From contig JADKGW010000002.1 in assembly GCA_016722075.1 (NCBI GenBank), forward strand, positions 992,001 through 1,056,000: DNA of 64,000 nucleotides, in the 5' to 3' direction. The notes under the pieces are model-generated. The model was not told where the DNA came from and did not search any database. It was given only the letters and a program-made list of their open reading frames with translations. Origin of the DNA: Candidatus Kouleothrix ribensis. GTDB lineage: Bacteria; Chloroflexota; Chloroflexia; Chloroflexales; Roseiflexaceae. This document shows positions 43,005 through 51,638 of this stretch, piece by piece (the first letter of the stretch is position 1; every line of letters begins with the position of its first letter). The translations under genes were made by a program, and so were the position numbers.

Positions 43005-44801
43005 CTAGAGCCGCGGCGGCACCACGCCAACCTGGTCGAGGTACTTGCCCTGCTTGTCGTCGTACGAGATCTCGCAATCCTCGTCGCTCTCGAAGAACAG
43101 CACCTGGCCAATGCCCTCGTTGGCGTAGATCCGCGCCGGCAGCGGCGTGCTATTCGAGAGCTCGATCGTCACGTAGCCGCGCCAGCCCGGCTCGAAGGGC
43201 GTTGTATTCACAATTATACCGCATCTTGCGTATGTAGAATTATGGATAACGATGTCATTTGCGACAAAGTTGTGCGATTTGGGCACTGAAATGTCGTAAA
43301 CTGTCTCGAACCCCACAAATTCAACGCTTACAACCGTATCCCAAACAACATCCGAGTCAACCAGCGCACTAAGCTCGTCGCTATCTGTCATTCGTGCGAC
43401 ATCCCAGGCTATCGAATATGGTAGCGACTGTGTGCTGCTAAGTCGCTGATTCTCGAGTCCAATGCTGCGAAACGATCGGCCGGCCGCCTTCAGGCTGCGG
43501 CGCACAGTGTTCCAGGCTTCAACCGGCAGCGTATCGAAGTTCGACGTACGCTTGGGGTTGGCGCGAATATATTCGACGATCTCCTCCAGCCGGCGCTGCT
43601 TGGCGCTGCCAGTGATAAACCCAAGCGTGTCGGCAAACTTCAGGATCATCTCCTTGTCGCTGATCGCAACTTGGTAAGCCGTCTGGCCACTCCCAGTCGG
43701 CTTGCTGTTCACAGCTGCGAAGATACCGAAACGCAGTAGCAGGTGCCGGACATCGTAAGCCAGCCGCTCGGAAATCGTCGCATACTCCAACACTATTGCG
43801 TCGCCTGAACGATAGACGCTGCCATCGCCCGAGAAGAGCGCGCGGAGGAAGATGGCAACCGCCTCGCGCCGCGCTTGAAAGATCACGCGCGGCACCACCT
43901 TGTGCTCCGAGGTCGTATCGCAGCCGAGGTTGCGCAACCAGTTATCGACGCGATTGATATCGGGTATGCCACCACGGCCACGCCGGTTCGCGGCATTATA
44001 GGTATCCATCTCGGCAGGCGACACCTCAGCGCCAAATGCCCGCGCCGATTCTGTAAATTGCTCAGCTAGAACAGGATCATTCGTGGTGTAGCGCGGGCTA
44101 TGGCCCGGCGTGCTGCATTGCCCATCGAACAGCAGCAGGCCAAGCAAGGTCGCCTCGTGCGCAGGCAGGTCGCGGGTGCCAAACACTGGGCAGCTGCGTG
44201 CAACTGCGATGCGCGCGCCAATTGTCAGATCGTGGAGCGCAACCCAACCACCCAACGTGCGGAACGGATGCGACGCCGTCGCTTTGATCTTGAGCCCTTG
44301 CCTTGTCGTTAGGCAATAGACCGGCTGCACGCCGCTGTAGACATGCGCGCTGACCGACATGGCGCCTAGCTTCCAGCTGTCAAGCGCCACCGTGCGCGGC
44401 CCGGCCTGCTCGATAAAGTCTTTAATTGGCAGATAGTCGCCAGTGCGCGCATCGACCACGCGGGTATCACCGGTGACGCATTTGCCCAAACAGATCGCCA
44501 GCACATTGCGCGGAATGCGGAAATATTCGACGGTGCGCGCCAGCGCAAACGAGTTCGGTGGGATGTCGCAGTAATCGGCCGTAATATCGACGAACGAGCG
44601 CGGATCGAAGTGCTTGGGGTCAACCAGCGTGTTGAACACATTTGTGAAGACCTTGAACTCGTTCGCAATGCGCATGTCGTAGCCATACGACGACAGGCCG
44701 TACGAGATCACGCCCTGGCGCACCTGGTTCTCGACAAACGGCTCGATCATGCCGTGCGCTTGCGCCATGCGCCGAATCCAGCGGTCGGACTTGATGGTCA
44801 C
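43005..44801 (-). CDS. dcd: dCTP deaminase precursor interrupted by an intein
   Basis: 598-residue precursor, GTG start at 44801 behind GGAGGAG. Residues 1-107 and 522-598 together make a 184-residue dCTP deaminase, the normal size; the first part ends LAICLGK and the second starts STYARCGIIVNTTPFEPGW. Joining them restores the conserved GKSxxxR motif whose Ser and Arg are catalytic (Ser111/Arg115 in the E. coli enzyme), with Glu in VTIELSN as general base. Residues 108-521 are an intein, so no activity is expected before splicing. Makes dUTP from dCTP for dTMP synthesis. Own promoter at 44844. Confidence 0.96.
   Translation of the reverse strand: MTIKSDRWIRRMAQAHGMIEPFVENQVRQGVISYGLSSYGYDMRIANEFKVFTNVFNTLVDPKHFDPRSFVDITADYCDIPPNSFALARTVEYFRIPRNVLAICLGKCVTGDTRVVDARTGDYLPIKDFIEQAGPRTVALDSWKLGAMSVSAHVYSGVQPVYCLTTRQGLKIKATASHPFRTLGGWVALHDLTIGARIAVARSCPVFGTRDLPAHEATLLGLLLFDGQCSTPGHSPRYTTNDPVLAEQFTESARAFGAEVSPAEMDTYNAANRRGRGGIPDINRVDNWLRNLGCDTTSEHKVVPRVIFQARREAVAIFLRALFSGDGSVYRSGDAIVLEYATISERLAYDVRHLLLRFGIFAAVNSKPTGSGQTAYQVAISDKEMILKFADTLGFITGSAKQRRLEEIVEYIRANPKRTSNFDTLPVEAWNTVRRSLKAAGRSFRSIGLENQRLSSTQSLPYSIAWDVARMTDSDELSALVDSDVVWDTVVSVEFVGFETVYDISVPKSHNFVANDIVIHNSTYARCGIIVNTTPFEPGWRGYVTIELSNSTPLPARIYANEGIGQVLFFESDEDCEISYDDKQGKYLDQVGVVPPRL
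43239..44480 (-). mobile_element. Intein with LAGLIDADG homing endonuclease, inserted in dcd
   Basis: 414 residues (108-521 of the precursor). Block A CVTGDTRV with nucleophile C108; block B ATASHPF (T-x-x-H type, H178); endonuclease blocks LLGLLLFDG (219-227) and FLRALFSGDG (318-327), the two DOD motifs; block F VYDISVPKSHNFVAN; block G DIVIHN with the terminal Asn, followed by Ser of the C-extein as the +1 nucleophile. All splicing residues look intact. In the second DOD motif a Gly-Asp-Gly core is kept; the first ends FDG. Base composition is visibly more AT-rich than the host gene. Confidence 0.95.
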
Positions 44802-44843
44802 GGTCGACTCCTCCGATATGACGGTTACCGATAGAATCGGCGC

Positions 44844-44849
44844 ATTATA
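44844..44849 (-). promoter_or_regulatory. dcd promoter, extended -10
   Basis: Minus-strand TGGTATAAT with TATAAT at 44849-44844, 43 bases before the dcd start. It shows dcd has its own promoter downstream of the oxidase gene. Confidence 0.6.
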
Positions 44850-44927
44850 CCATTTTCTGTTCCGGCCAAAGCCACCTGGCGCGCCGGGGTGCTGTGCCGG
44901 CTGCCCCGTGCGCTATGGCATAATCGC

Positions 44928-45875
44928 TCAAGCCTGGGCGATCAGCCGGGCGACATCGGCAGCGCAGCCCCACGAGAGCGTCACGCCCGCGCCGCCGTGC
45001 CCATAGTTGTGGATCAGCAGCTTGCCACCGGCCAACTGCTCGCGCTCCAGGCGTACAGTTGGCCGGCCGGGCCGCAGCCCCACCTTATGCTCGAGCACAA
45101 CCGCCGCGCCCAGGCGCGGCTCAAGCGCTCGGCAGCGTGCCTGGATCGCCTCGGCAGTCGAGAGATCCGGGGCCATGTCTTCCATGCCCTCGTCGGCGGT
45201 ACCACCCAGGATGCAATCGCTGCTGCGCGGCACGATGTACGCCATCCCACTCGGCCCGTAGTCGTCGAGCACAAATGTATCGAGCGCAACCTGCGTAACG
45301 CGCACGATCTGCCCGCGAATCGGGAACACGGTCGAGTCGGCCGCCAGCAGGCGCGCGCCCAGCCCACTACAGTGTACTACCAGGTCGCTTGCGCCCAGCG
45401 CCTGATCCAGGCTGGCAAGCGTGCGCGGCTCGATTGTGCCGCCGAGCGCCTCAAAGCGCTGCCGCAAGTAGTCGAGGTAGATCGGCATCTCGATCACCGG
45501 CGCCTCGAATACATAGCCGTCGCGATAGCCGGCCGGCAGCTCGGCGGGTGTGATCCGGCGATAGCTCGGCACAGCCCCGCTCCACCACGGTTCATCGACC
45601 TGCCATGGGAAGATTTCGTGCCCATTGCGCACATGGATACCGCTGGCAGGGTCGTGCCGCAGCACCATCAGCTCATCGTACGTCGTGCGCGCCCAGCCGA
45701 TCACCAGGTGCTCGGGGTAGGCCTTGTAGGGGTACCACACCGCCGCAGCCACACTCGAGGTGCTGCGTGCCGGCATGTCGCGTGCCCAGATCTGTGCGGC
45801 AATGCCGGCCTCGCGCAGCCGGATGCCGCACGAAAGCCCCGATACCCCGGCGCCGACGATTAGCGCTTCGATCAT
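44928..45875 (-). CDS. D-amino-acid oxidase (FAD-dependent)
   Basis: 315 residues. FAD-binding Rossmann start MIEALIVGAGVSGLSCGIRL, the DAAO-specific stretch STSSVAAAVWYPYKAYPE, the mid-protein VVHCSGLGARLL, VYR-type catalytic region AYIVPRSSDCILGGT, substrate-binding GLRPGRPTVRLE, and the C-terminal HNYGHGGAGVTLSWGCA signature. Oxidatively deaminates D-amino acids to 2-oxo acids with hydrogen peroxide; the residues fit DAAO better than D-aspartate oxidase, though this is not certain. No C-terminal peroxisomal signal as expected for bacteria. Confidence 0.9.
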   Translation of the reverse strand: MIEALIVGAGVSGLSCGIRLREAGIAAQIWARDMPARSTSSVAAAVWYPYKAYPEHLVIGWARTTYDELMVLRHDPASGIHVRNGHEIFPWQVDEPWWSGAVPSYRRITPAELPAGYRDGYVFEAPVIEMPIYLDYLRQRFEALGGTIEPRTLASLDQALGASDLVVHCSGLGARLLAADSTVFPIRGQIVRVTQVALDTFVLDDYGPSGMAYIVPRSSDCILGGTADEGMEDMAPDLSTAEAIQARCRALEPRLGAAVVLEHKVGLRPGRPTVRLEREQLAGGKLLIHNYGHGGAGVTLSWGCAADVARLIAQA

Positions 45876-46105
45876 AGAATCACCTTCTTTGTTAGGGGGT
45901 GGCGTTGAGTTGGCCGGGTGGTGGGGAATACGGGGGTGGTTGGGCTGCCCCGAACGCGACTACCAGGGAGCACTGGCAAGACTGCAGGCCTTGCCAGGTC
46001 GCCCCCGCGTACATCACAGCGCTTCGAAGCGAACAGATAACTGCGCAAGCTATGCATATACGCGGTATGCCCCACGTGCCCCTATTGTACTACGGGTGCG
46101 GGGCC

Positions 46106-46975
46106 TCAGTGTAGCAGCAGCGCCGCCAGTGCCAGCAGCACCATCAGCAGTGCCGCGATTGTCCAGGCATCCCAGAGCGGCCTGTGTATGGGCGCGGGCT
46201 GCCCGAACTCGGCCGCAAACGCCTGGCCGAGCGCCCGGCGTAGCGCCGGCACCCCGGCGTAGCGCTCGGCCGGCACACTGGCGAGCGCCGGCGCGATGGC
46301 CTGGCGCAGCGCCGCGCAGCGCCCGACTGTGAACAACTCGTCGAGCACACAGCCGAGTGCGTAGATATCGCTGCGCTCGTCGAGCGGCGCGCCGGCACGC
46401 TGCTCGGGCGGCGCGTAGTGGGGCGTGCCCATAGCCACCGCGACCGCCGCCGGCCGGCCGGCGCGCCGGGCCAGCCCGAAATCGAGCAGCACGACCCGAT
46501 CGTTAGGCTGCACAATGATATTACCCGGCTTGATGTCGGCGTGAACGATCCCGGCGCGGTGCAGCGCTTCGACCACCGCACACAGGCTGCGGCCGATCGC
46601 CAGCGCGCGCGTACGCGTCGGCGGCTGCTCTTCCAGCAGCGCATCGAGCGGCACGCCGGCCACATATTCGGTGATCAGGAAGTAATCGTCGCCGTGGCAA
46701 ACAAAATCGTAGAAGCGCGGCACCTGTGGATGATCGATTGCCCGCAGCAGCTGCCCCTCGGCCTCGAGCACGCGTAGCGCGCTCGCACGCGTTAGCCCGC
46801 CTGGCTGCGCTTCGGTCGATAGCCGTTTGATCGCCACGAGCGTGCGCGTCTCGCTATCGAACCCGCAATATACCGTGCTCAACGCGGTGGTAGCCAGCTG
46901 CCGCTGCAGCACGTACCGGCCGCACAGCCGGAAGCCGGCTGGCAGCCGATCGGTAGAGGCGCTTCGCTGTTCCAT
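46106..46975 (-). CDS. Serine/threonine protein kinase with C-terminal membrane anchor
   Basis: 289 residues. Kinase motifs: VAIK (K50), catalytic loop HADIKPGNI (D147), DFGLAR (D165), the activation/P+1 segment MGTPHYAPPEQ, and RSDIYALGCVLDEL. The P-loop is unusual, reading LQRQLATTALSTVY, with none of the glycines of GxGxxG. A single hydrophobic helix at 270-288 ends the protein, with almost nothing beyond it, so there is no extracellular sensor domain. The HAD variant of HRD makes it a non-RD kinase. Target unknown. Confidence 0.92.
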   Translation of the reverse strand: MEQRSASTDRLPAGFRLCGRYVLQRQLATTALSTVYCGFDSETRTLVAIKRLSTEAQPGGLTRASALRVLEAEGQLLRAIDHPQVPRFYDFVCHGDDYFLITEYVAGVPLDALLEEQPPTRTRALAIGRSLCAVVEALHRAGIVHADIKPGNIIVQPNDRVVLLDFGLARRAGRPAAVAVAMGTPHYAPPEQRAGAPLDERSDIYALGCVLDELFTVGRCAALRQAIAPALASVPAERYAGVPALRRALGQAFAAEFGQPAPIHRPLWDAWTIAALLMVLLALAALLLH

Positions 46976-47146
46976 CGGAGTGCTCCAGTCTCGGCATGGT
47001 GCCGGCAGGATGTCGGTGCCCCAATGCAGCTGTCGTCCGCGCTATGTCGAATTGGCGCCTGCGTGGCTCAGCGATCACAAAGCGTACACCTGCCTCACGA
47101 TCGCTGAGCGATGATCGAAAGAACCTCGGGCCTGCGCTGCCGGCGT

Positions 47147-47581
47147 TCACCAGCCCAGCATTGAGTCGAGCGCCGAGTAGGGCGTCACCATCGTGAAGCG
47201 AACGACCTGGTCGGGCAACGTCAGGATCAGCGTGCCGGTGTTCGAGAGCTTGCCGAACATCTGCTGCTCGTAGGTCAGGCCGCGCAACCCCGGCAGGGCG
47301 TAGGTGGTCTGGCGCACGAACACCAGCCGCAGCCGGCGTACCTTGACCCGGTCGTAGCGGATGGTAATGGTGTACATCCACCAGGATGTCACCTGCGTGG
47401 CGATTGCACCGCCGCACAGAACCACGCCGCCGGCCAATAGCCCGAGGTTGTGCCACAGCGCGCCGGCGGTAACTACCAGCCCGAGTAGGCTGATCAACAG
47501 CGCCAGCCGCGGCAAGAGCACCAGCGGATGCCGCCGTAAGGTCAATACTTGCTGCTGTGGCCTGCTTGCGACAAGTTGCAT
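47147..47581 (-). CDS. Small membrane protein with bacterial PH-like domain
   Basis: 144 residues from ATG 47581 behind AGGAGGT. Two membrane helices (LVLLPRLALLISLLGLVVTAGALW and VVLCGGAIATQVTSW, first partly quoted) followed by a bPH2/DUF304-like beta domain (YTITIRYDRVKVRRLRLVF, LRGLTYEQQMFGKLSNTGTL). This layout matches small YdbT/YdbS-like proteins of unknown function. Upstream of, and on the same strand as, the Ser/Thr kinase but 171 bases away. Confidence 0.7.
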   Translation of the reverse strand: MQLVASRPQQQVLTLRRHPLVLLPRLALLISLLGLVVTAGALWHNLGLLAGGVVLCGGAIATQVTSWWMYTITIRYDRVKVRRLRLVFVRQTTYALPGLRGLTYEQQMFGKLSNTGTLILTLPDQVVRFTMVTPYSALDSMLGW

Positions 47582-47996
47582 GTCGACCTCCTGTCTGATG
47601 CATTGGGCCTCACTACTCGTATTAGTAGCATAGCCCAAACACCAGGGCGGGCACATCAGCCTGCGACCGATTCTGCGTCTCGGTCGCAAGAATGATCCAG
47701 GCTGCGCGTGATCGCGTGAGGGCCGCGCCGCCGCCGAAGCACCTGATCAGAGCGGCACGAAAATCCCCCGCTCACGCACATGAGAGCGGGGGAGAGGGCC
47801 AAACATATCGGAACGCCGGGTGCAAGGCCAGGGCCTGCGCAGGTGCGCTACAGTTATACCAAATCCGGTTAATCGCTTGGTTTATGGTGGGGGTTCGGGG
47901 GCGGCTTTGCCGCCCCCGAAATGCTCTTTTGTTGTGCGATGCCTAGCAAAGCCAGGCACCGCACAACAAAACGAACGTAATCAAACAGAGTTGGTA
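47582..47996. other. Intergenic region with two strong hairpins and repeat R2
   Basis: Hairpin 1: 12-base perfect arms 47894-47905 / 47909-47920 (TTCGGGGGCGGC), 3-base loop. Hairpin 2: 12-base perfect arms 47927-47938 / 47960-47971 (TTTTGTTGTGCG). On the minus strand they lie just after the NarL-type regulator stop and can act as its terminator. The segment 47855-47920 resembles 60872-60935. No gene seen. Confidence 0.65.
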
Positions 47997-48698
47997 TTAT
48001 TTGTCGCCGCCGCGTAGGCGCACATAGATCGGGATCTCGTGGCGGCTAGCCAGGTGCAATTTGGCCAGAATACTGGCTACGTGCGTTTTTACGGTTTTGA
48101 TGCTAATCGATAATCTGTCGGCAATCTCCTGGTTCGATTTATGCTCGGCCAGTAGCTTCAATACCTGGTGCTCGCGCGGTGTCAGGGCTTCGGCTGGCGG
48201 CGCCGGCTCGCGCTCGCGCTGCTGGTGGTAATCGCGGATCTGCTGGGCCACGAGCGGGCCATAGATCGCCTCGCCATCGACTGTGCGGCGGATCGCGTCG
48301 GCCAGGTCGGAGCCATCGTACGTGTCGCTTTTGTTGATGTAACCATGCGCACCGGCGCGTAGCGCCGCGAACAGGACGATCGCCTCATCGTGGAGGCTCA
48401 GCACCAGGATGCGCGGCGCGGCTGCCAGCATTTTGATGCGCTGAATCGCGGCAATACCTTGCTCCCATGTCGGCTGTTTCAGGCTGCCCCGACGCTCGGG
48501 CATACGCAGATCCAGCAGCACCAGGCCGGGCTGAAGCCGTTCGACCAGTTGTACGGTATCTTCAACATTCGAGGCCTCGCCAATCACCTGAACCTGCTCA
48601 CTAAACATCTCGAGCGTCGCACACACACCGCGGCGATACATCAGGTGGTCGTCGGCCACGACCACACGCACAGGTATGGTTCTATCATCCGAAGCCAT
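47997..48698 (-). CDS. NarL/LuxR-family response regulator
   Basis: 233 residues. Receiver domain with DD at 16-17, phospho-acceptor D63 (LLDLRMPE), and lysine in YINKSDTYDG; C-terminal LuxR-type helix-turn-helix with LTPREHQVLKLLAEHKSNQEIA (shown in part) and SIKTVKTHVASILAKL. Its start overlaps the end of the NarX-type kinase gene by 14 bases, so the two are one operon and a cognate pair. An insertion (ERRGSLKQPTWEQG) follows the phospho-acceptor. Confidence 0.95.
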   Translation of the reverse strand: MASDDRTIPVRVVVADDHLMYRRGVCATLEMFSEQVQVIGEASNVEDTVQLVERLQPGLVLLDLRMPERRGSLKQPTWEQGIAAIQRIKMLAAAPRILVLSLHDEAIVLFAALRAGAHGYINKSDTYDGSDLADAIRRTVDGEAIYGPLVAQQIRDYHQQREREPAPPAEALTPREHQVLKLLAEHKSNQEIADRLSISIKTVKTHVASILAKLHLASRHEIPIYVRLRGGDK

Positions 48699-51354
48699 AG
48701 ACCGACTCCTTCAACGGTAGGACTCCGCGCACAGTTGTTCCCTGGCCCGGCGCTGAGTAGATCGCTAACGTTCCGTCGACCATCGCGATGCGCTCGTGCA
48801 TGATCGCGATCCCGCGATGGTTACCGCCGGCGATTGTGTCGAGATTAAATCCACGGCCGTCATCGGTAATAGCCAGATCGACGCTGGTGCCCGAGCAATG
48901 CAGGCTGATCCGGATAGTCTGTGCATGCGCATGCTCCAATGCGTTCATCACCGCCTCGTGGATCAGCTGGAGCAGCGTGCGCGTCACCAGCATTGGAAAT
49001 GCGGGCAGCTGCTCATCGATCTCGAACACCAGCTTCGCGGCGCTGCCAACCGCCAGCCGCCCGATCGAGGCGCGAATATACGAGTGCAGGGCCTGGTTGT
49101 CGCTGCCGATCGGCGATAGATCTTTCAGGATCATGTCGACATCGGCCAGAATGTTCCAGGCGATCCGCCGGATCTGATGCAGATGCACTTCGGCCTGCTC
49201 GGGCGCCTCGATCAGCGTGCCCGATGCCGCCCGGCTGAATAGGATCATGCCGCGCACGCTCGACTTCACTGTGTCGTGCAGATCGTACTCGAGCCGGCGG
49301 CGCTCTTGCTCGCGCGCCAGTGCATCCGAGGCGATGATCGCCGCAGCTTGCTGGGCAAACAGTTCGAGTACCTGCCGATCGTAGGCGCTGAACTGGTGCC
49401 GCTCGCGGTAGTTCACGCACAACACGCCAAGCAGGTTGCCCTGCGCCAGCAGCGGTACGCCTGCGAACGACACGATCTTCTGCCGCTCGGTGAACGTACG
49501 ATGCTTTGTCGTAGGATCAGCCACAAACTCACCGCCAATCAGCCGCGCGTCGGTCTGGGCATCGGGCTGATAGTATGGCTCGCGCTCGTGCGCGATATGC
49601 CGCACAATATTGCCGTGCTCGTCGGGGCGGCTAAGCGGCAGCCGGCCGATGATCGTACCGGCATAGATCGGCGGCGCGAACGTACCGTCGCGACTATTCA
49701 GCGCGTACAGCAGCACAATGCTGGCGCCTAGCAGCTCCAGCGCCGCGCCGGCGATGCGATCGAGCAGGGTCTGTGTCTCGCCTGGCTGCTGGCCCACCCG
49801 CAGGTCGCAGCTTGCCTCGTACAGCCGGGCCATCAGCGCGGCCTGGTGCTGTTCACGCTCGTAATACTGGGCATTTTCGATCGCTGCCGTCACGTCGCGG
49901 GCATACTGCCTGAGTAGCTCAATTAGTAAACGTGCGACTTCGGTTTTTTCGCACTTGTAGTAGCCAGCTTCTAAAACTCCGACATGCCCCAGCGGCACCC
50001 ACACGCGAATCATGGCCTCATGGTTGTAGCGTTGCCAGATCGCGCGGTCGAAGCGGGCATCCCAGTGATCGATCACCTCGATCTGGCCGGTGCGCAGCAC
50101 GTCGGCCAGAATATCCGAGCTGCTCAGCGCGTGGCGCGAATCGGTCACCCAGCCGGCCGCAACATGCTTGCCGCGCACGGTGGTGATCGTCTGCGTATCT
50201 TCATCGACCAGCGAGATCAACGCGAACGAGAAGCCCATGCGGTTGCACAGCGCGTCGAGCACTACGTCGAGCACGTCGTGCAGGCGCAGCCGGTAGAGCG
50301 CGCGGTTGGCGCTGGCATCAAGCAGCATGCGGATGCTGGCGTATGCACAGACTGGCCAGATATGGTCGATCAGCTCGGCTAGGACGCGCCGCGCGGCCTG
50401 TTGCTCGTAGCGGTTGGCGATGCCCAGCTCGAGCACCACCACTGCCAGCACCGGCCCGGCCCGATCCGACTGGCCGTAGATCGGTGCGGCCATGCGCAGC
50501 GCCCCACGCTCGATCGGCTCCTCGGCAATGTCGCGGGTGCGCGCGGCCTGCAGCGCCAGCGCGGCCTCGTGCGGCGGCGCGCGCCGGTCGTCGTCGAGCC
50601 GGTACAGCTGATCTTGATCTTGCTCGAAAAAGTAGATCGCCTGGCTGCGCGCATCCACCGCGTTGGCGCAGGCCGCACAGATTGCCCGGCCCAGCGCCGC
50701 ACGATCACTCGTGAACAGGGTCTGCTCGAGCAGCAGCTGCACCACCTGATCGCGCACGGCCGCGCCGTGCTTAGCCGCAATATCGACACGCGCCAGATAG
50801 TGAACAAGCAGGCTCGGCAGCAGCACAGCGAACACGCGCACGCCGGCCTCGCCGGCCAATTGCCAGGCGCTCAGCGGCTGGCCGCCCAGCTCGAACAGGC
50901 GCGCCAGCACCGCCAGCGCCACCACCTCGATCGCCACCAGCGGGTAGACATATGGCCACTGCGGCGTGCAATACCGGCTGATCAAGAGCAGCGCCGGCAG
51001 GTACAACACCCACAGCATGCCGGCCTGCCCGCTGCGCTCCAGCAGCCCCAGCAGCAGTGTCACGGCGGCAATGCCCAGCTGTGCGCGCCAGAACTGGATC
51101 TTGGGGCGGTAGAAGCGCTCTTCGTACCGCGCGGGTAGCCTGAGCCGAACGAGCGTGTATATGCCGTAGAGCAGCATTGTGAGTATAATCAGCGGCCATG
51201 CCTCGATGATCAGCAGGTGCGATAGCAGCAGCCCGCCGATCATCAGCGCAACCATCAGCCGGTAGTGATGCGCCAGAAATAAAGCCGGCCGCTCGAGGGC
51301 CATGCGGCCAAAGTTGGCCTGGAGCATTAAGCGGCCGATTTGCTGACGATGCAT
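48685..51354 (-). CDS. NarX-type sensor histidine kinase with membrane domain and GAF domains
   Basis: 889 residues from ATG 51354 behind AAAGGAG. N-terminal region with about six membrane helices (to about residue 190), two or three GAF-like domains (about 190-330, 340-490 and 500-670), then a HisKA_3 dimerisation domain with RRRLEYDLHDTVKSSVRGM (H693) and a HATPase domain with LIHEAVMNALEHAHA, ITDDGRGFNLD and GNHRGIAIMHERIA. The domain set resembles NarX/DegS-like kinases that pair with LuxR-type regulators, and the regulator gene overlaps its 3' end. Confidence 0.92.
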   Translation of the reverse strand: MHRQQIGRLMLQANFGRMALERPALFLAHHYRLMVALMIGGLLLSHLLIIEAWPLIILTMLLYGIYTLVRLRLPARYEERFYRPKIQFWRAQLGIAAVTLLLGLLERSGQAGMLWVLYLPALLLISRYCTPQWPYVYPLVAIEVVALAVLARLFELGGQPLSAWQLAGEAGVRVFAVLLPSLLVHYLARVDIAAKHGAAVRDQVVQLLLEQTLFTSDRAALGRAICAACANAVDARSQAIYFFEQDQDQLYRLDDDRRAPPHEAALALQAARTRDIAEEPIERGALRMAAPIYGQSDRAGPVLAVVVLELGIANRYEQQAARRVLAELIDHIWPVCAYASIRMLLDASANRALYRLRLHDVLDVVLDALCNRMGFSFALISLVDEDTQTITTVRGKHVAAGWVTDSRHALSSSDILADVLRTGQIEVIDHWDARFDRAIWQRYNHEAMIRVWVPLGHVGVLEAGYYKCEKTEVARLLIELLRQYARDVTAAIENAQYYEREQHQAALMARLYEASCDLRVGQQPGETQTLLDRIAGAALELLGASIVLLYALNSRDGTFAPPIYAGTIIGRLPLSRPDEHGNIVRHIAHEREPYYQPDAQTDARLIGGEFVADPTTKHRTFTERQKIVSFAGVPLLAQGNLLGVLCVNYRERHQFSAYDRQVLELFAQQAAAIIASDALAREQERRRLEYDLHDTVKSSVRGMILFSRAASGTLIEAPEQAEVHLHQIRRIAWNILADVDMILKDLSPIGSDNQALHSYIRASIGRLAVGSAAKLVFEIDEQLPAFPMLVTRTLLQLIHEAVMNALEHAHAQTIRISLHCSGTSVDLAITDDGRGFNLDTIAGGNHRGIAIMHERIAMVDGTLAIYSAPGQGTTVRGVLPLKESVYGFG

Positions 51355-51525
51355 CGCAGATCTCCTTTGCTAGCGCACCATCAAGCAGCCTGCTGGCGTT
51401 TCGGTTGAGGCTTCGTCGCCGCTTGATGCGCCAAAACAAACCGTAGTGGATTCGTCGCTGGCTTCAGTATAGGCCGCCGGCCGCGCACCCGCATCGGTCT
51501 GCGACCGATCCGCACCAAGTTGCGC

Positions 51526-51554
51526 TTGACAAGCCGGCAGGCCCATGCTACGAT
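51526..51554 (+). promoter_or_regulatory. tyrS promoter
   Basis: Consensus TTGACA (51526-51531), 17-base spacer, TACGAT (51549-51554). Predicted transcription start near 51561, giving a leader of about 215 bases before tyrS. Confidence 0.8.
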
Positions 51555-51578
51555 CGGCCCGCAATTTGGAGCAATGTG

Positions 51579-51638
51579 ATGCAGATCGAGCGTGATATGG
51601 CCTATTTTGTGGAGTATTATTACCCCCACGCGGGGTAA
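51579..51638 (+). CDS. tyrS leader peptide, tyrosine-rich (19 residues)
   Basis: ATG 51579 with GGAG (51568-51571) seven bases before. The peptide reads MQIERDMAYFVEYYYPHAG and stops at TAA 51636-51638. Four of 19 residues are Tyr, three in a row (TAT TAT TAC, 51615-51623), with a Phe just before. The tyrosine run follows immediately after the strand (51609-51614) that forms the first stem of the attenuator. A ribosome starved of Tyr-tRNA would stop there and mask that strand. Too short for routine gene calling; no other function is proposed. Confidence 0.8.
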   Translation: MQIERDMAYFVEYYYPHAG

